A stretch of 64,000 nucleotides of DNA from contig CAZTYP010000015.1 in the NCBI GenBank assembly GCA_964617555.1, positions 27,776 to 91,775 on the forward strand, read 5' to 3'. Below, piece after piece: positions 42,810 to 51,991 of this stretch; position 1 is the stretch's first letter, and the number at the start of each line of letters is the position of its first letter. This stretch comes from 1-14-2-50-31-20 sp964617555 (GTDB lineage: Bacteria > Bacteroidota > Ignavibacteria > Ignavibacteriales > Melioribacteraceae). The translations under genes were made by a program, and so were the position numbers. The notes below the pieces were generated by a model. That model was not told where the DNA came from and did not search any database. It was given only the letters and a program-made list of their open reading frames with translations.

Positions 42810-43229
42810 ATGATACTCCAAAAAGAAATAACATTGCAACAAAAACATCGCGGCTTTCATCTTATTACTCACGAAATTGAAAACCAACTTTCAGAAATGC
42901 GAAAAGTAAAAAAGGGAATTGTAAATATTTTCATTAAACACACTTCTGCTTCGCTTGCAATTAACGAAAATGTTTCTCCCGACGTATTACGCGATATGGA
43001 AAAGCATTTCAATAAACTAGTGCCCGAAGATGCTCCTTATTATGAACATATTTACGAAGGGAGCGACGATATGCCTGCTCACATTAAATCCTCGTTACTC
43101 GGACAATCCTTAACAATTCCTATAACCGACGGCAAATTTAATTTGGGAACTTGGCAAGGGATATATCTTGGTGAACATCGTAATTACGGCGGTTCCAGAA
43201 AAATTGTTGTTACTGTTATTGCCGAGTAA
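42810..43229 (+). CDS. yjbQ: YjbQ/UPF0047 family protein (secondary thiamine-phosphate synthase-like)
   Basis: A 139-residue protein with the UPF0047 blocks IFIKHTSASLAINENVSPDV, DDMPAHIKSSLLGQSLTIPI, FNLGTWQGIYLGEHRN and GSRKIVVTVI. Family members form trimers and can show weak thiamine-phosphate synthase activity, but their natural role is uncertain. It has no thi genes or TPP riboswitch nearby, so thiamine metabolism is not supported by context. Confidence 0.88.
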   Translation: MILQKEITLQQKHRGFHLITHEIENQLSEMRKVKKGIVNIFIKHTSASLAINENVSPDVLRDMEKHFNKLVPEDAPYYEHIYEGSDDMPAHIKSSLLGQSLTIPITDGKFNLGTWQGIYLGEHRNYGGSRKIVVTVIAE

Positions 43230-43300
43230 TTTGTGCAATTAACAGCTATTTAATTTTTTGCTCCGTATATTATTTCTTAGTTAAAATTATTTTGGTAAAA

Positions 43301-44665
43301 ATGGATTATGATGTAATTGTAATTGGAAGTGGTCCGGGTGGCGAAGGGGCTGCGATGAAAGCCGTTAAGGCAGGCAAACGGGTTGCATTATGTGATAGAT
43401 TTTCTAACATTGGCGGCAACTGCACTCATCGCGGTACAATACCCAGTAAGGCATTAAGGCATGCAATAGAAATTCTGGATAATAAAGATAATTTCCGTAA
43501 TGTTTATTTCTCCGATTTACTTACAACGGCAGAATCTGTTATTAGAAGTCAGATGGATTTACGTAGGGGATTTTATAATCGTAATTGGGTTGATATACTT
43601 GACGGTACTGGAAAATTTATTGATAAAAACACCATAACGGTTAATCATTCAAACGGAGATGTAAAGGAATATACTGCCGAATATTTTGTGATTGCAACCG
43701 GCTCACGTCCGTATCATCCGGATGATATAGATTTTGCTCATCCCAGAATTTTGGATAGCGATACGGTGCTCGGTTTGCAAGACCATCCTCATTCAATTGC
43801 AATATATGGTGCCGGTGTTATCGGTTGTGAATATGCCTCTATTTTTAGGGGGCTGCGGACAAAGGTAAACCTAATTAATATGCGTTCTCAACTTTTATCT
43901 TTTTTGGATGACGAAATTATTGATGCACTTGCATATCATTTGCGTGAAAACGGAGTAATAATAAGACACAACGAAGAATATGATAAAGTTATTCCCGACG
44001 ATAAAGGGGTTACCATTTACCTTAAATCGAATAAAAAGATTAGAACCGATTATTTGCTTTGGGCACAAGGAAGAACGGGCAATTCCGACAATTTAGGTTT
44101 GGAAAATATTGGGCTTAAAGTTGATTATAAAGGCTCTGTTAAAGTAAATGAAAATCATCAGACGAATATTTCGAATATTTATGCTGTTGGCGATATTGTC
44201 GGTTACCCGAGTTTGGCCAGCGCTTCTTATGATCAAGGTCGTTTTGCCGCCACTCATATTGTTGAAGGTGAAACCGATTATCGGCTTGTCGAAAATATTC
44301 CTACCGGAATTTATACTTTACCCGAAATTAGTTCGATTGGCAAAACGGAAAAAGAACTTACCGAAGGAAAAATCCCGTACGAATTGGGGCGTTCTTTTTT
44401 CAAACATCTCGCTCGTGCTCAAATTACCGGGCACACAACCGGAATGTTAAAAATTCTTTTCCATCGCGAAACTTTGGAAATATTGGGCATTCATTGCTTT
44501 GGTACCGGAGCTGCCGAAATTATACATATCGGACAAGCAATAATGAGCCAAGGAAAAGAAAAAAACAATTTAATGTATTTTGTTAATACAACTTTCAACT
44601 ATCCCACAATGGCAGAAGCATATCGTGTTGCTGCATTAAACGGATTAAATAGAGTTGAAGAATAA
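43301..44665 (+). CDS. sthA: Soluble NAD(P)+ transhydrogenase
   Basis: A 454-residue FAD-dependent pyridine nucleotide-disulfide oxidoreductase family enzyme that balances NADPH and NADH. The N-terminal FAD motif is VIVIGSGPGGEGAAMKAVKA. The redox-motif position reads GGNCTHRGTIPSKALRH, in which the second Cys of the CxxxxC pair is Thr46. This loss of the disulfide is typical of SthA and rules out dihydrolipoamide dehydrogenase. The NAD site is IYGAGVIGCEYASIF and the dimer region is ALNGLNRVEE. The ATG at 43301 is preferred over TTG at 43292. Confidence 0.9.
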   Translation: MDYDVIVIGSGPGGEGAAMKAVKAGKRVALCDRFSNIGGNCTHRGTIPSKALRHAIEILDNKDNFRNVYFSDLLTTAESVIRSQMDLRRGFYNRNWVDILDGTGKFIDKNTITVNHSNGDVKEYTAEYFVIATGSRPYHPDDIDFAHPRILDSDTVLGLQDHPHSIAIYGAGVIGCEYASIFRGLRTKVNLINMRSQLLSFLDDEIIDALAYHLRENGVIIRHNEEYDKVIPDDKGVTIYLKSNKKIRTDYLLWAQGRTGNSDNLGLENIGLKVDYKGSVKVNENHQTNISNIYAVGDIVGYPSLASASYDQGRFAATHIVEGETDYRLVENIPTGIYTLPEISSIGKTEKELTEGKIPYELGRSFFKHLARAQITGHTTGMLKILFHRETLEILGIHCFGTGAAEIIHIGQAIMSQGKEKNNLMYFVNTTFNYPTMAEAYRVAALNGLNRVEE

Positions 44666-44802
44666 TTATTTCGGATATAATTACTAGTCCCTTCCTATTC
44701 TTCCAACAAACTCTATGTTGTAAAAATTAAGATTATAATTAATTATTTTTTTATACTCTTAACTGTTTAGAATAAAATTAGTTAAAAGAGAGAAAAATGT
44801 CC

Positions 44803-44838
44803 TTGACATATTCTTGTTAATACCATATTTTTATGGTA
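44803..44838 (+). promoter_or_regulatory. Promoter-like sequence with an overlapping palindrome
   Basis: TTGACA (44803-44808), a 17-base spacer and TATTTT (44826-44831) match the classical -35/-10 layout. A perfect inverted repeat TACCATA-TTTT-TATGGTA (44821-44838) covers the -10 element and lies 18 bases before the TonB-receptor start. It could be an operator or a short 5' hairpin. Bacteroidota primary sigma factors prefer TTTG and TAnnTTTG, so the promoter reading is an inference. Confidence 0.5.
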
Positions 44839-44856
44839 AAACAATAAAAATAGAAT

Positions 44857-47742
44857 ATGGCTATAGTGAAAAAAATATTTACCATCTTATTTTTACTTGC
44901 TAATATTTCAATAATATTGGCACAAGTTCCCGGGAAAATTGCCGGAAAAGTTTATGATTCCCAAGGGAATACGCTTCCCGGTGCAAATATAATGGTTGAC
45001 GGAACTACAATTGGGGCCAGTTCCGATATTGACGGGAATTATGTTATTCTAAATATTTCTCCTGGGACTTACACATTAACAGCATCGTATATCGGGTATC
45101 AAAAATATGTAATTAAAAATATCCGTGTTACTGCCGGCTTTACTACTAATCTCGATTTCCATTTAAGGGAAAGCTCAATGCAGCTTGAACAAACCGTTGT
45201 TGTAACGGCAAAAGAACCGTTGGTGCAAAAAGATGCTCTCGGCAAAGTTTCTACAATTACGCAAGAGCAGTTGCAAACAATGCCTGTGGAAAACTTAAAT
45301 CAAGTGCTTGCAACTCAATCGAATGTATCCGTATTATCAAATACCCCTACTGCAAAAGCCGGTTACAATATACGCGGTATTGATGATATCCGTATGCGTG
45401 GCGGAAGGAATAATGAGTTGGCATTGATGATTGACGGTGTTAAAGTTTCAAATCCGGTTTTCGGAGGTTTCGGAACATCAATAAGTACAGGAGCAATTAA
45501 ACAGATTGAAATTGAAAGCGGCGGCTTTAGTGCAAGATACGGGAATGCTCTTTCCGGTGTAATTAATCTTACAACACGCGGCGGCTCCAACAAAACAAAG
45601 GGATATTTGCAGTACTATTCCTCGGACCCTTTTGGTGCGGGATTTTTAACCAACGAAAAAGGAAGAGCTTTAGCCAAACAGAATTTTCAATTTAGCCTAA
45701 GCGGCGGAATTCCTTTTATAAAAAAGTTATCTTATTTTATTTCCGCCGAGGTTAATAAAAGTGCCGGAACCGTTCTTTACTTCGATAATATTGTTTGGGA
45801 TGACTATCGCAACATTACACTCTCGGACGGTACCGAAATGTTATTACCGACTTCCGATGAAATTATTGCCGGAATAAAAGCCGGATTACCGTTAGATTCC
45901 ATCCAAGTAGGTCTCGGTAAAAATTGGAAAAAAACAAGAGCGCCCGACGGCAGAAGGGTTAATCCTATTGATAATATGGCAGGGTGGCAAGCATTGGGCT
46001 GGAACAATTCCTACAATATTTTTTTCAAGTTCAATTATAATATTACCCCCACAATAAAAATTCGTTTTTCGGGATTGTTTGATCAGCGTTACACACAATA
46101 TAACGGTTTTAATGCTTATTACGATTACAACATGCCCGGGCAAAATGTTCAAATAAGAAGCAGTAATAAACAAACTATAACTTTTAGTCATACAATTAAT
46201 GCAAAATCTTTTTACAATATTAATCTGTCAAGATTTTACGAAAAGCGGAATGTAAGAATACTTAGAGATTACGATAACAAATATGCAAGCGGATGGAATA
46301 TTTTTGAACCGGCCGAAGATAATATAAAGCGACCTGAAGAATATATTCCCGCAAGAAGTTCAAAAGCAATTAGAGATCCGTTTGAAAATGCATTCTATTT
46401 AATTGCCGATAACCGTTGGTATTCCGGTGATATGAGTACTACATGGGAAGCACGTATGGATTTTACTTCCAATTATGTTACTTCACAAACTCTTGAAACA
46501 GGGTTCCAATTTAATTATATAGATTTGGATTATCACTCCTATCAAAATATTTCAAGCGTTGATCCATTCCCAACAACGTATCATTATTTCCCGAAAGAAG
46601 GTGCGTTATACGTTCAAAATAAATCGGAGCTTGATCAAATAATTATTACTGCAGGTTTACGTTTGGATTATTTTAATACTGGCGGAACGTTTTGGAAAGA
46701 CCCGTTTAATCCTTTGGGTGAACAAGTCGGAGGAGATTCATTGGTGTACAATGCAATTGAAGAAGTAAAACCAAAAGTTAGAATTAGTCCGAGGATTGGT
46801 ATAGCATATCCATTAACTGATAAGTCGATTCTTTCATTTAACTTCGGGCATTTTTATCAACGTGCAAATTATCGAGATATGTACCGTGCTTCCGGAGCAA
46901 ATAGGGAAGTAAGTTTGGTTAGAGGTAATTTGATAGGTAACCCTAATTTGGAACCGGAACAAGCTATTCAATACGAGCTTAGTTTACAACACCAACTTGG
47001 AGATGATTTTGCAATCAAATTAAATTTGTGGGCAAAAGAGACTGTTAACCAAGTCGGCTCTGTAGTTGTGCCTGCATATTCCGACCCTGGGCAGAACAAT
47101 CCCTTTACATATTCCATTTTCGTAAATAATAATCTCGGGTCTGCAAAAGGATTGGAAATTAATATCAAAAAACGGGTTACAAACAATTGGGGCTTTACGT
47201 TCGATTACTCATATTCTCACGCAAAGGTATTGTTGCCCACTTCGTGGGACGGATTTTGGCGGGGCAACACTTCGTCTTCTCTCCCGAAACGCGAAACAAC
47301 AGCTCCGTGGGATCAAACGCACGTAATACGTTTAAATCTTCAATATAACATTCCGCAGAACGGAAGTTGGTATCAGAACATGAATATTAATTTAATTTAT
47401 TACGGCGAAAGCGGAGTGCCTTATACACCAACAATGCCGAGTGGAGTTTTGGTTGAGCCATATTCTGCACGTTGGCCTTTTGCACACAGAATCGATTTTC
47501 GTCTCGGTAAATACATGCGTTTATCCGATTGGATAAAAACACGTATCTATTTGGAAGTGAAAAATTTATTTGATACGGAAATTGTTCTTACAGGATATAC
47601 AAGAACAGGTTCCCCTACAAATCCCGGAACGTCTAGTTATTATACATTAAGTTCAACTTATTGGGATTCCAGAAATAATAATAATTTCGGTTTAAGGCGT
47701 TCTGTAAACCTTGGTTTCCAATTCTATTTAGGTGGAGATTAA
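44857..47742 (+). CDS. TonB-dependent receptor with carboxypeptidase-regulatory-like N-terminal domain
   Basis: A 961-residue outer-membrane receptor. After a signal peptide (MAIVKKIFTILFLLANISII), residues about 25-110 form a carboxypeptidase-regulatory-like domain (KIAGKVYDSQGNTLPGANIM, SSDIDGNYVILNISPGTY). A plug domain follows (about 125-240; VVTAKEPLVQKDALG, YNIRGIDDIRMRGGRNNELA, GFSARYGNALSGVINL), then a 22-stranded-type barrel ending LGFQFYLGGD. The substrate is unknown. It heads an operon with the 1058-residue secreted protein (4-base gap) and a PorV-like protein. No SusD lipoprotein accompanies it, so it is not a standard Sus pair. Confidence 0.92.
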   Translation: MAIVKKIFTILFLLANISIILAQVPGKIAGKVYDSQGNTLPGANIMVDGTTIGASSDIDGNYVILNISPGTYTLTASYIGYQKYVIKNIRVTAGFTTNLDFHLRESSMQLEQTVVVTAKEPLVQKDALGKVSTITQEQLQTMPVENLNQVLATQSNVSVLSNTPTAKAGYNIRGIDDIRMRGGRNNELALMIDGVKVSNPVFGGFGTSISTGAIKQIEIESGGFSARYGNALSGVINLTTRGGSNKTKGYLQYYSSDPFGAGFLTNEKGRALAKQNFQFSLSGGIPFIKKLSYFISAEVNKSAGTVLYFDNIVWDDYRNITLSDGTEMLLPTSDEIIAGIKAGLPLDSIQVGLGKNWKKTRAPDGRRVNPIDNMAGWQALGWNNSYNIFFKFNYNITPTIKIRFSGLFDQRYTQYNGFNAYYDYNMPGQNVQIRSSNKQTITFSHTINAKSFYNINLSRFYEKRNVRILRDYDNKYASGWNIFEPAEDNIKRPEEYIPARSSKAIRDPFENAFYLIADNRWYSGDMSTTWEARMDFTSNYVTSQTLETGFQFNYIDLDYHSYQNISSVDPFPTTYHYFPKEGALYVQNKSELDQIIITAGLRLDYFNTGGTFWKDPFNPLGEQVGGDSLVYNAIEEVKPKVRISPRIGIAYPLTDKSILSFNFGHFYQRANYRDMYRASGANREVSLVRGNLIGNPNLEPEQAIQYELSLQHQLGDDFAIKLNLWAKETVNQVGSVVVPAYSDPGQNNPFTYSIFVNNNLGSAKGLEINIKKRVTNNWGFTFDYSYSHAKVLLPTSWDGFWRGNTSSSLPKRETTAPWDQTHVIRLNLQYNIPQNGSWYQNMNINLIYYGESGVPYTPTMPSGVLVEPYSARWPFAHRIDFRLGKYMRLSDWIKTRIYLEVKNLFDTEIVLTGYTRTGSPTNPGTSSYYTLSSTYWDSRNNNNFGLRRSVNLGFQFYLGGD

Positions 47743-47745
47743 AAT

Positions 47746-50700
47746 ATGAGAATATTACATAAAACAATATTATTAATTATAATTTTAACTAATTTAATTT
47801 TAGCACAATCAAAATTGGTAGAAGAACAGAATAATAATACAAAAGAAAATTTGAGTAAAGTAAATTCTGTTTTTGACAGAGCCGTTGGTTTTATGGATGC
47901 CGGTGCAATGAAAATTACCGGTGTTGAAAATTTCGGGTTGCTTAGCGGTTGGGACCCTCCGGGTTATCAAAATTGGTATCCGGGAGCCTTTCACGGAGAT
48001 TGGGGCGAAGTTCGTTGGATTGCTCCTGTTATACTTATGCCGCCCGGCCCTTGGGGAGCACAAAATACAAACGGACCGGCATTGCCGGAAGACAGGAGTT
48101 CCCAGTACAATGCCATAGAGTCTTTTTCCGCAATTCACCTTAAACAAGGTGACGGGGTTAATTTTACGGATTGGGAAGCTGCTGACGGTTCCGCCGAACA
48201 TTTACACGGCAATTTTTTGAAAGATAATATGCATCTTGTTGCTACAAGTACGTATTCAGATAGTTGGCCTGAAGGTTATTATGATGATAACGATAAATGG
48301 GTTTCCACACCTGGCGAACATCATTGGCCGGGTAAATGGGCTTTGGACCCCGACCCGAGTTCACCTACTTATATGCAACCTATGAAGGGTGAATTTGTTT
48401 CCAACAAAGATATCTATTTTATGTCAACCGATAAATACAATGGTATTCGTTCGGCTGCCACTACCGCTAAATACGGTTATCCTGTTGGCATTGATATGGA
48501 AGTTTCGGGGTATAGTTATTCCACAACGCTTTACCAAAGTGTGGTGTTTTTTAATATTAATTTTATTTACAGAACCAAAGAAGAAATTACAAACCCCGAT
48601 AGCCGTTATTACGATCCCGACAGGCATTTCTACGATGGCAGAATTGATTCCGTTTATTTTGCTTTTTTTGTAGATCCGGATTTGCCCGGGCGGTATCTTG
48701 TTCCAAATTCCAATTTTGCCCAAGCACATCCGTGGGCTGAAGATGATTACGGTTTAATTTACGATTATGACGGCGACGGTTCTATTGATGTTTTTCTTGC
48801 CTTTGATAAAAAGGATGATTTTACGGACGAAACTTTCCCGCAAAATACAGGCCCTGTTTCTGCTTACGGAATCAATTTTTTTAAAACCCCAAAACAAAAT
48901 CCGTCGGACCCCTTAAGTAAAGATATCGGAATTACCGGGTTTCATTGGTTCGACCAAGACGAGGCGGTGCGTCCCGCATTAATAAACGAACAATGGGAAA
49001 AAACTCTTTATGCAATATCTGCAGGTAATCCCAAATTAGTCCCGGTTTCCGATAGGGATAAATGGTTTCACGGAAATGACCCGAAAGTTGATGATGTGGA
49101 GTTATTAAAGAAATATCAAGAAGGATTCCCCGTAGGAAGTCGTCCCGATATTCAGTTCTGGTTTAGCTCAGGCCCCTTTTCAATTGCTCCGGGAGATACA
49201 ATTCCCATTCACATCGGAATTGTTGGCGGCAGACCTAATCCCGGGGCGCTTGATCCTGACGGGTTTCCCACGAATCCGCCCGATGTAAGATTTAAATCCA
49301 TTTTTGATGCTTTGGCACAAGCCGATACTTTGTATAAAAATAATTTTATAGGTTTTCGTCCTCCTGCCTCTCCTAAGTTATCGGCAAAAGGTACATTGGT
49401 AAAAGATAAAAACAGCATTCCGACCGTATACGGCGAAAGCGGAAAAGTTACGCTGTATTGGGACGATGCATCTGAAGAATCCTACGAAATTGTTACCAAG
49501 GAAAAAGATTTTCAAGGATACAGAATTTACAGAACACAAGCGGCTGTTAACGGTCAAGGCGAACCTGAATGGGGAACACCTATTACCGATTACAGCGGAA
49601 AGAAAATTGTAGGTTATGTGCCTTTGGCTCAATACGATTTAATTGACGAATGGAAAGGTCCCGATCCGTTAAATCCGTTTTTCGATTTGGGAAGTAATAC
49701 GGGATTAAAATATACTTTTGTGGATAATGATGTTGTTGACGGAATCCGTTATCGTTATACTATCACTGCTTACGACCACCCTGTTACAGACGCTAATCAA
49801 TCTGCATTGGAATCGAGCAGAGGTAACGATCCAAGGCTTGTTCAAACTGTAGATGTAATTCCAGGAATGCAACCGCAAGGCTTTATCGGAGGAAAAACCG
49901 ATTCTACTGCACAACACATTTCCGGCTTGGCTACAGGTTCTATTGATATTCAGATAATTAATGATATGAATATTACGGGGCATACTTATAAATTGGAATT
50001 TAAAGATAGCAGCGATGCTTTATCGCTTGATGTTTTGGATGAAGAAAAGAATGAATATGTTGTTGAAAATTTTAAAAACTTTTGGAATAGTAAATCGGGG
50101 AAAGGAATTGAACCTCGCCCTATCTTTGACGGAATAGGACTTTTAATTGAAAACCACACAACACTTGAGCAGAATACACAAGGATGGAACAGTGTTACAA
50201 GCGATACATCGGATTATTATTTTTCGGAATTGACTTATGCAATGGATTCTTCCGGTATTCCTTGCGACTATATGATTGTTTTCGGAGATTCCACTGCAAA
50301 GTATTCCGGTGTTGCAACTTCTTTTAAAGTTCCTTTCCAAGTTTTTAATGTTACAAACGATCCCAATATGAATAATCCGCTTAATCTTTTTGTAAAAAAT
50401 CCGTCGTTACCTTGGAGTAGCGGAGAATTTGTATATCTTCTCGAACCGGATATAAAACATAGAACTTGGCAATTTACTATCACTTGGGGGGATACAAATA
50501 CAGCGCCAAAAGCGGGTGACCAATATCTTTATACAACAAAAAAACCTTTTAAACAAGGGGATGTTTACGAAATAACAACAAAATCTTTAACGGTAAAAAC
50601 AACTGATAGCGATTTGAACAAAATAAAAGTTGTTCCTAATCCTTATCTTGTATATAATTTGGCCGAGCAGGCAACAGACAGAGCCGATCAATTTACACAT

Positions 50701-50922
50701 GAGCTGCGTTTTACTCATCTTCCGAAAGAATGTACAATTAAAATCTATACATTGCGAGGCGATTTGGTTCGTACATTATATCATAACAGCTATACAATTG
50801 GCGAAGAGAGATGGGATTTATTAACTGAAGAAAATATGGAAGTTTCCTACGGAGTATATATTTACACCGTCGAAACTCCGGACGGAAGTCATCACATAGG
50901 TAAATTTGCTATTGTTTGGTAA
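47746..50922 (+). CDS. Large exported protein of the TonB/PorV-like operon
   Basis: A 1058-residue protein with a signal peptide (MRILHKTILLIIILTNLILA). Most of it is mixed beta and loop, with Tyr/Trp/Asp-rich stretches (SYSTTLYQSVVFFNINFIYR, DYDGDGSIDVFLAFDKKDD). One or two fibronectin-like modules lie at about 540-700 (KVTLYWDDASEESYEI, GYRIYRTQ, DNDVVDGIRYRYTITAYDHP). The C-terminal 100 residues (NKIKVVPNPYLVYN, TIKIYTLRGDLVRTLYH, YGVYIYTVETPDG) resemble a FlgD-Ig-like T9SS carboxy-terminal domain but lack NYPNPFNP. It is probably surface-exposed or secreted; function unknown. Confidence 0.8.
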   Translation: MRILHKTILLIIILTNLILAQSKLVEEQNNNTKENLSKVNSVFDRAVGFMDAGAMKITGVENFGLLSGWDPPGYQNWYPGAFHGDWGEVRWIAPVILMPPGPWGAQNTNGPALPEDRSSQYNAIESFSAIHLKQGDGVNFTDWEAADGSAEHLHGNFLKDNMHLVATSTYSDSWPEGYYDDNDKWVSTPGEHHWPGKWALDPDPSSPTYMQPMKGEFVSNKDIYFMSTDKYNGIRSAATTAKYGYPVGIDMEVSGYSYSTTLYQSVVFFNINFIYRTKEEITNPDSRYYDPDRHFYDGRIDSVYFAFFVDPDLPGRYLVPNSNFAQAHPWAEDDYGLIYDYDGDGSIDVFLAFDKKDDFTDETFPQNTGPVSAYGINFFKTPKQNPSDPLSKDIGITGFHWFDQDEAVRPALINEQWEKTLYAISAGNPKLVPVSDRDKWFHGNDPKVDDVELLKKYQEGFPVGSRPDIQFWFSSGPFSIAPGDTIPIHIGIVGGRPNPGALDPDGFPTNPPDVRFKSIFDALAQADTLYKNNFIGFRPPASPKLSAKGTLVKDKNSIPTVYGESGKVTLYWDDASEESYEIVTKEKDFQGYRIYRTQAAVNGQGEPEWGTPITDYSGKKIVGYVPLAQYDLIDEWKGPDPLNPFFDLGSNTGLKYTFVDNDVVDGIRYRYTITAYDHPVTDANQSALESSRGNDPRLVQTVDVIPGMQPQGFIGGKTDSTAQHISGLATGSIDIQIINDMNITGHTYKLEFKDSSDALSLDVLDEEKNEYVVENFKNFWNSKSGKGIEPRPIFDGIGLLIENHTTLEQNTQGWNSVTSDTSDYYFSELTYAMDSSGIPCDYMIVFGDSTAKYSGVATSFKVPFQVFNVTNDPNMNNPLNLFVKNPSLPWSSGEFVYLLEPDIKHRTWQFTITWGDTNTAPKAGDQYLYTTKKPFKQGDVYEITTKSLTVKTTDSDLNKIKVVPNPYLVYNLAEQATDRADQFTHELRFTHLPKECTIKIYTLRGDLVRTLYHNSYTIGEERWDLLTEENMEVSYGVYIYTVETPDGSHHIGKFAIVW

Positions 50923-50938
50923 AATTTAGGATAGATAG

Positions 50939-51985
50939 ATGAAAAAAAACAGAGATAACAAAATAAAAATTATTGCATTACTTTTTATGCTGACTCCCGC
51001 TTTTACCTTGGCACAACAAGACAATACCAAAGTGGGAACAACTGCGGCAAACTTTTTGCAAATGGAAATTGGTGCAAGAGGTGTTGCTCTTGGCGGTTCG
51101 TATGTTGCGTTGGCTGATGATGCAACGGGGATGTTTTGGAATTCCGCCGGTATCGGATTGGTAGATAACGGCAATGCCGTTTATCAATTCGGTAGCAGAT
51201 ATGCTGATATTGCGCATCACTATGCGGGATTTGTTTACGGTTTGGGTAATGACGATAAGATTGGAGTGATGGTAAATTACGTGGATATTGGCGAAATGGA
51301 AATTACCACTTTGAACAAGCCTGAAGGAACAGGACAACAATTTTCATCTTCCGATTTGTGTTTAGGCCTTTCGTATGCACGTCAATTAACCGATAGAGTA
51401 TATGTGGGAATTATCGGTAAATTTATACAAGAAAATATTTGGATGGAAACGGCTACCGGATTTGCCCTTGATATAGGGGCAATCTATAACATCGAAGAAA
51501 AGGGGATAAGAATAGGAATGAATCTTGCTAACTTGGGACCCGATATGAAAATAGGAGATGCCCCTAATCTGGAATTTTACAAAGATAAAATTGACGAATA
51601 TCCGGGCAGCCCCACACCTAAGTCCGTATTAGCCACAAAAACTTTTCCTCTTCCTATGGTTTTCAGTATGGGAGCGGCAATGGAGATAGTTGGCATGCAT
51701 TCAATAGTTGTGCCGAGTTCGGCTCACCGCGTAATATTAACAGCATCGGCAAACGATAGTTTTGATGCTCCTTTCAGAGGCAATGCGGGTATAGAATATA
51801 CTTGGCAGAATACTTTATCACTCCGTAGCGGATATCACATCGGATACGACACTAAAAATTTATCGTTGGGGGTAGGATTAAATCTTGAAAGATTTACTTC
51901 CATGGATGTTGTGTTGGATTATGTTTGGAACAACTACGGCGATCTCGGTGCAATAAATGTATTTACACTCGGAATTAATTTTTAA
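50939..51985 (+). CDS. PorV/PorQ-family outer-membrane protein
   Basis: A 348-residue barrel protein with a signal peptide (MKKNRDNKIKIIALLFMLTP, cleavage near TLAQ). The family signature is TAANFLQMEIGARGVALGGS, YVALADDATGMFWNSAGIGL and the closing strands DVVLDYVWNNYGDLGAINVF, TLGINF. PorV is a shuttle of the type IX secretion system that binds cargo carboxy-terminal domains. As paralogues are many in this lineage, this copy may serve the 1058-residue protein encoded just upstream. The gap to that gene is 16 bases. Confidence 0.85.
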   Translation: MKKNRDNKIKIIALLFMLTPAFTLAQQDNTKVGTTAANFLQMEIGARGVALGGSYVALADDATGMFWNSAGIGLVDNGNAVYQFGSRYADIAHHYAGFVYGLGNDDKIGVMVNYVDIGEMEITTLNKPEGTGQQFSSSDLCLGLSYARQLTDRVYVGIIGKFIQENIWMETATGFALDIGAIYNIEEKGIRIGMNLANLGPDMKIGDAPNLEFYKDKIDEYPGSPTPKSVLATKTFPLPMVFSMGAAMEIVGMHSIVVPSSAHRVILTASANDSFDAPFRGNAGIEYTWQNTLSLRSGYHIGYDTKNLSLGVGLNLERFTSMDVVLDYVWNNYGDLGAINVFTLGINF

Positions 51986-51991
51986 TTTATA

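Noticed and set aside
42810..43229. Thiamine biosynthesis gene under a TPP riboswitch
   Set aside because: The 69-base upstream gap contains no recognisable THI-box features and no thi genes are adjacent.
43301..44665. Dihydrolipoamide dehydrogenase or glutathione reductase
   Set aside because: The redox-active CxxxxC motif has Thr in place of the second Cys, which fits the soluble transhydrogenase SthA.
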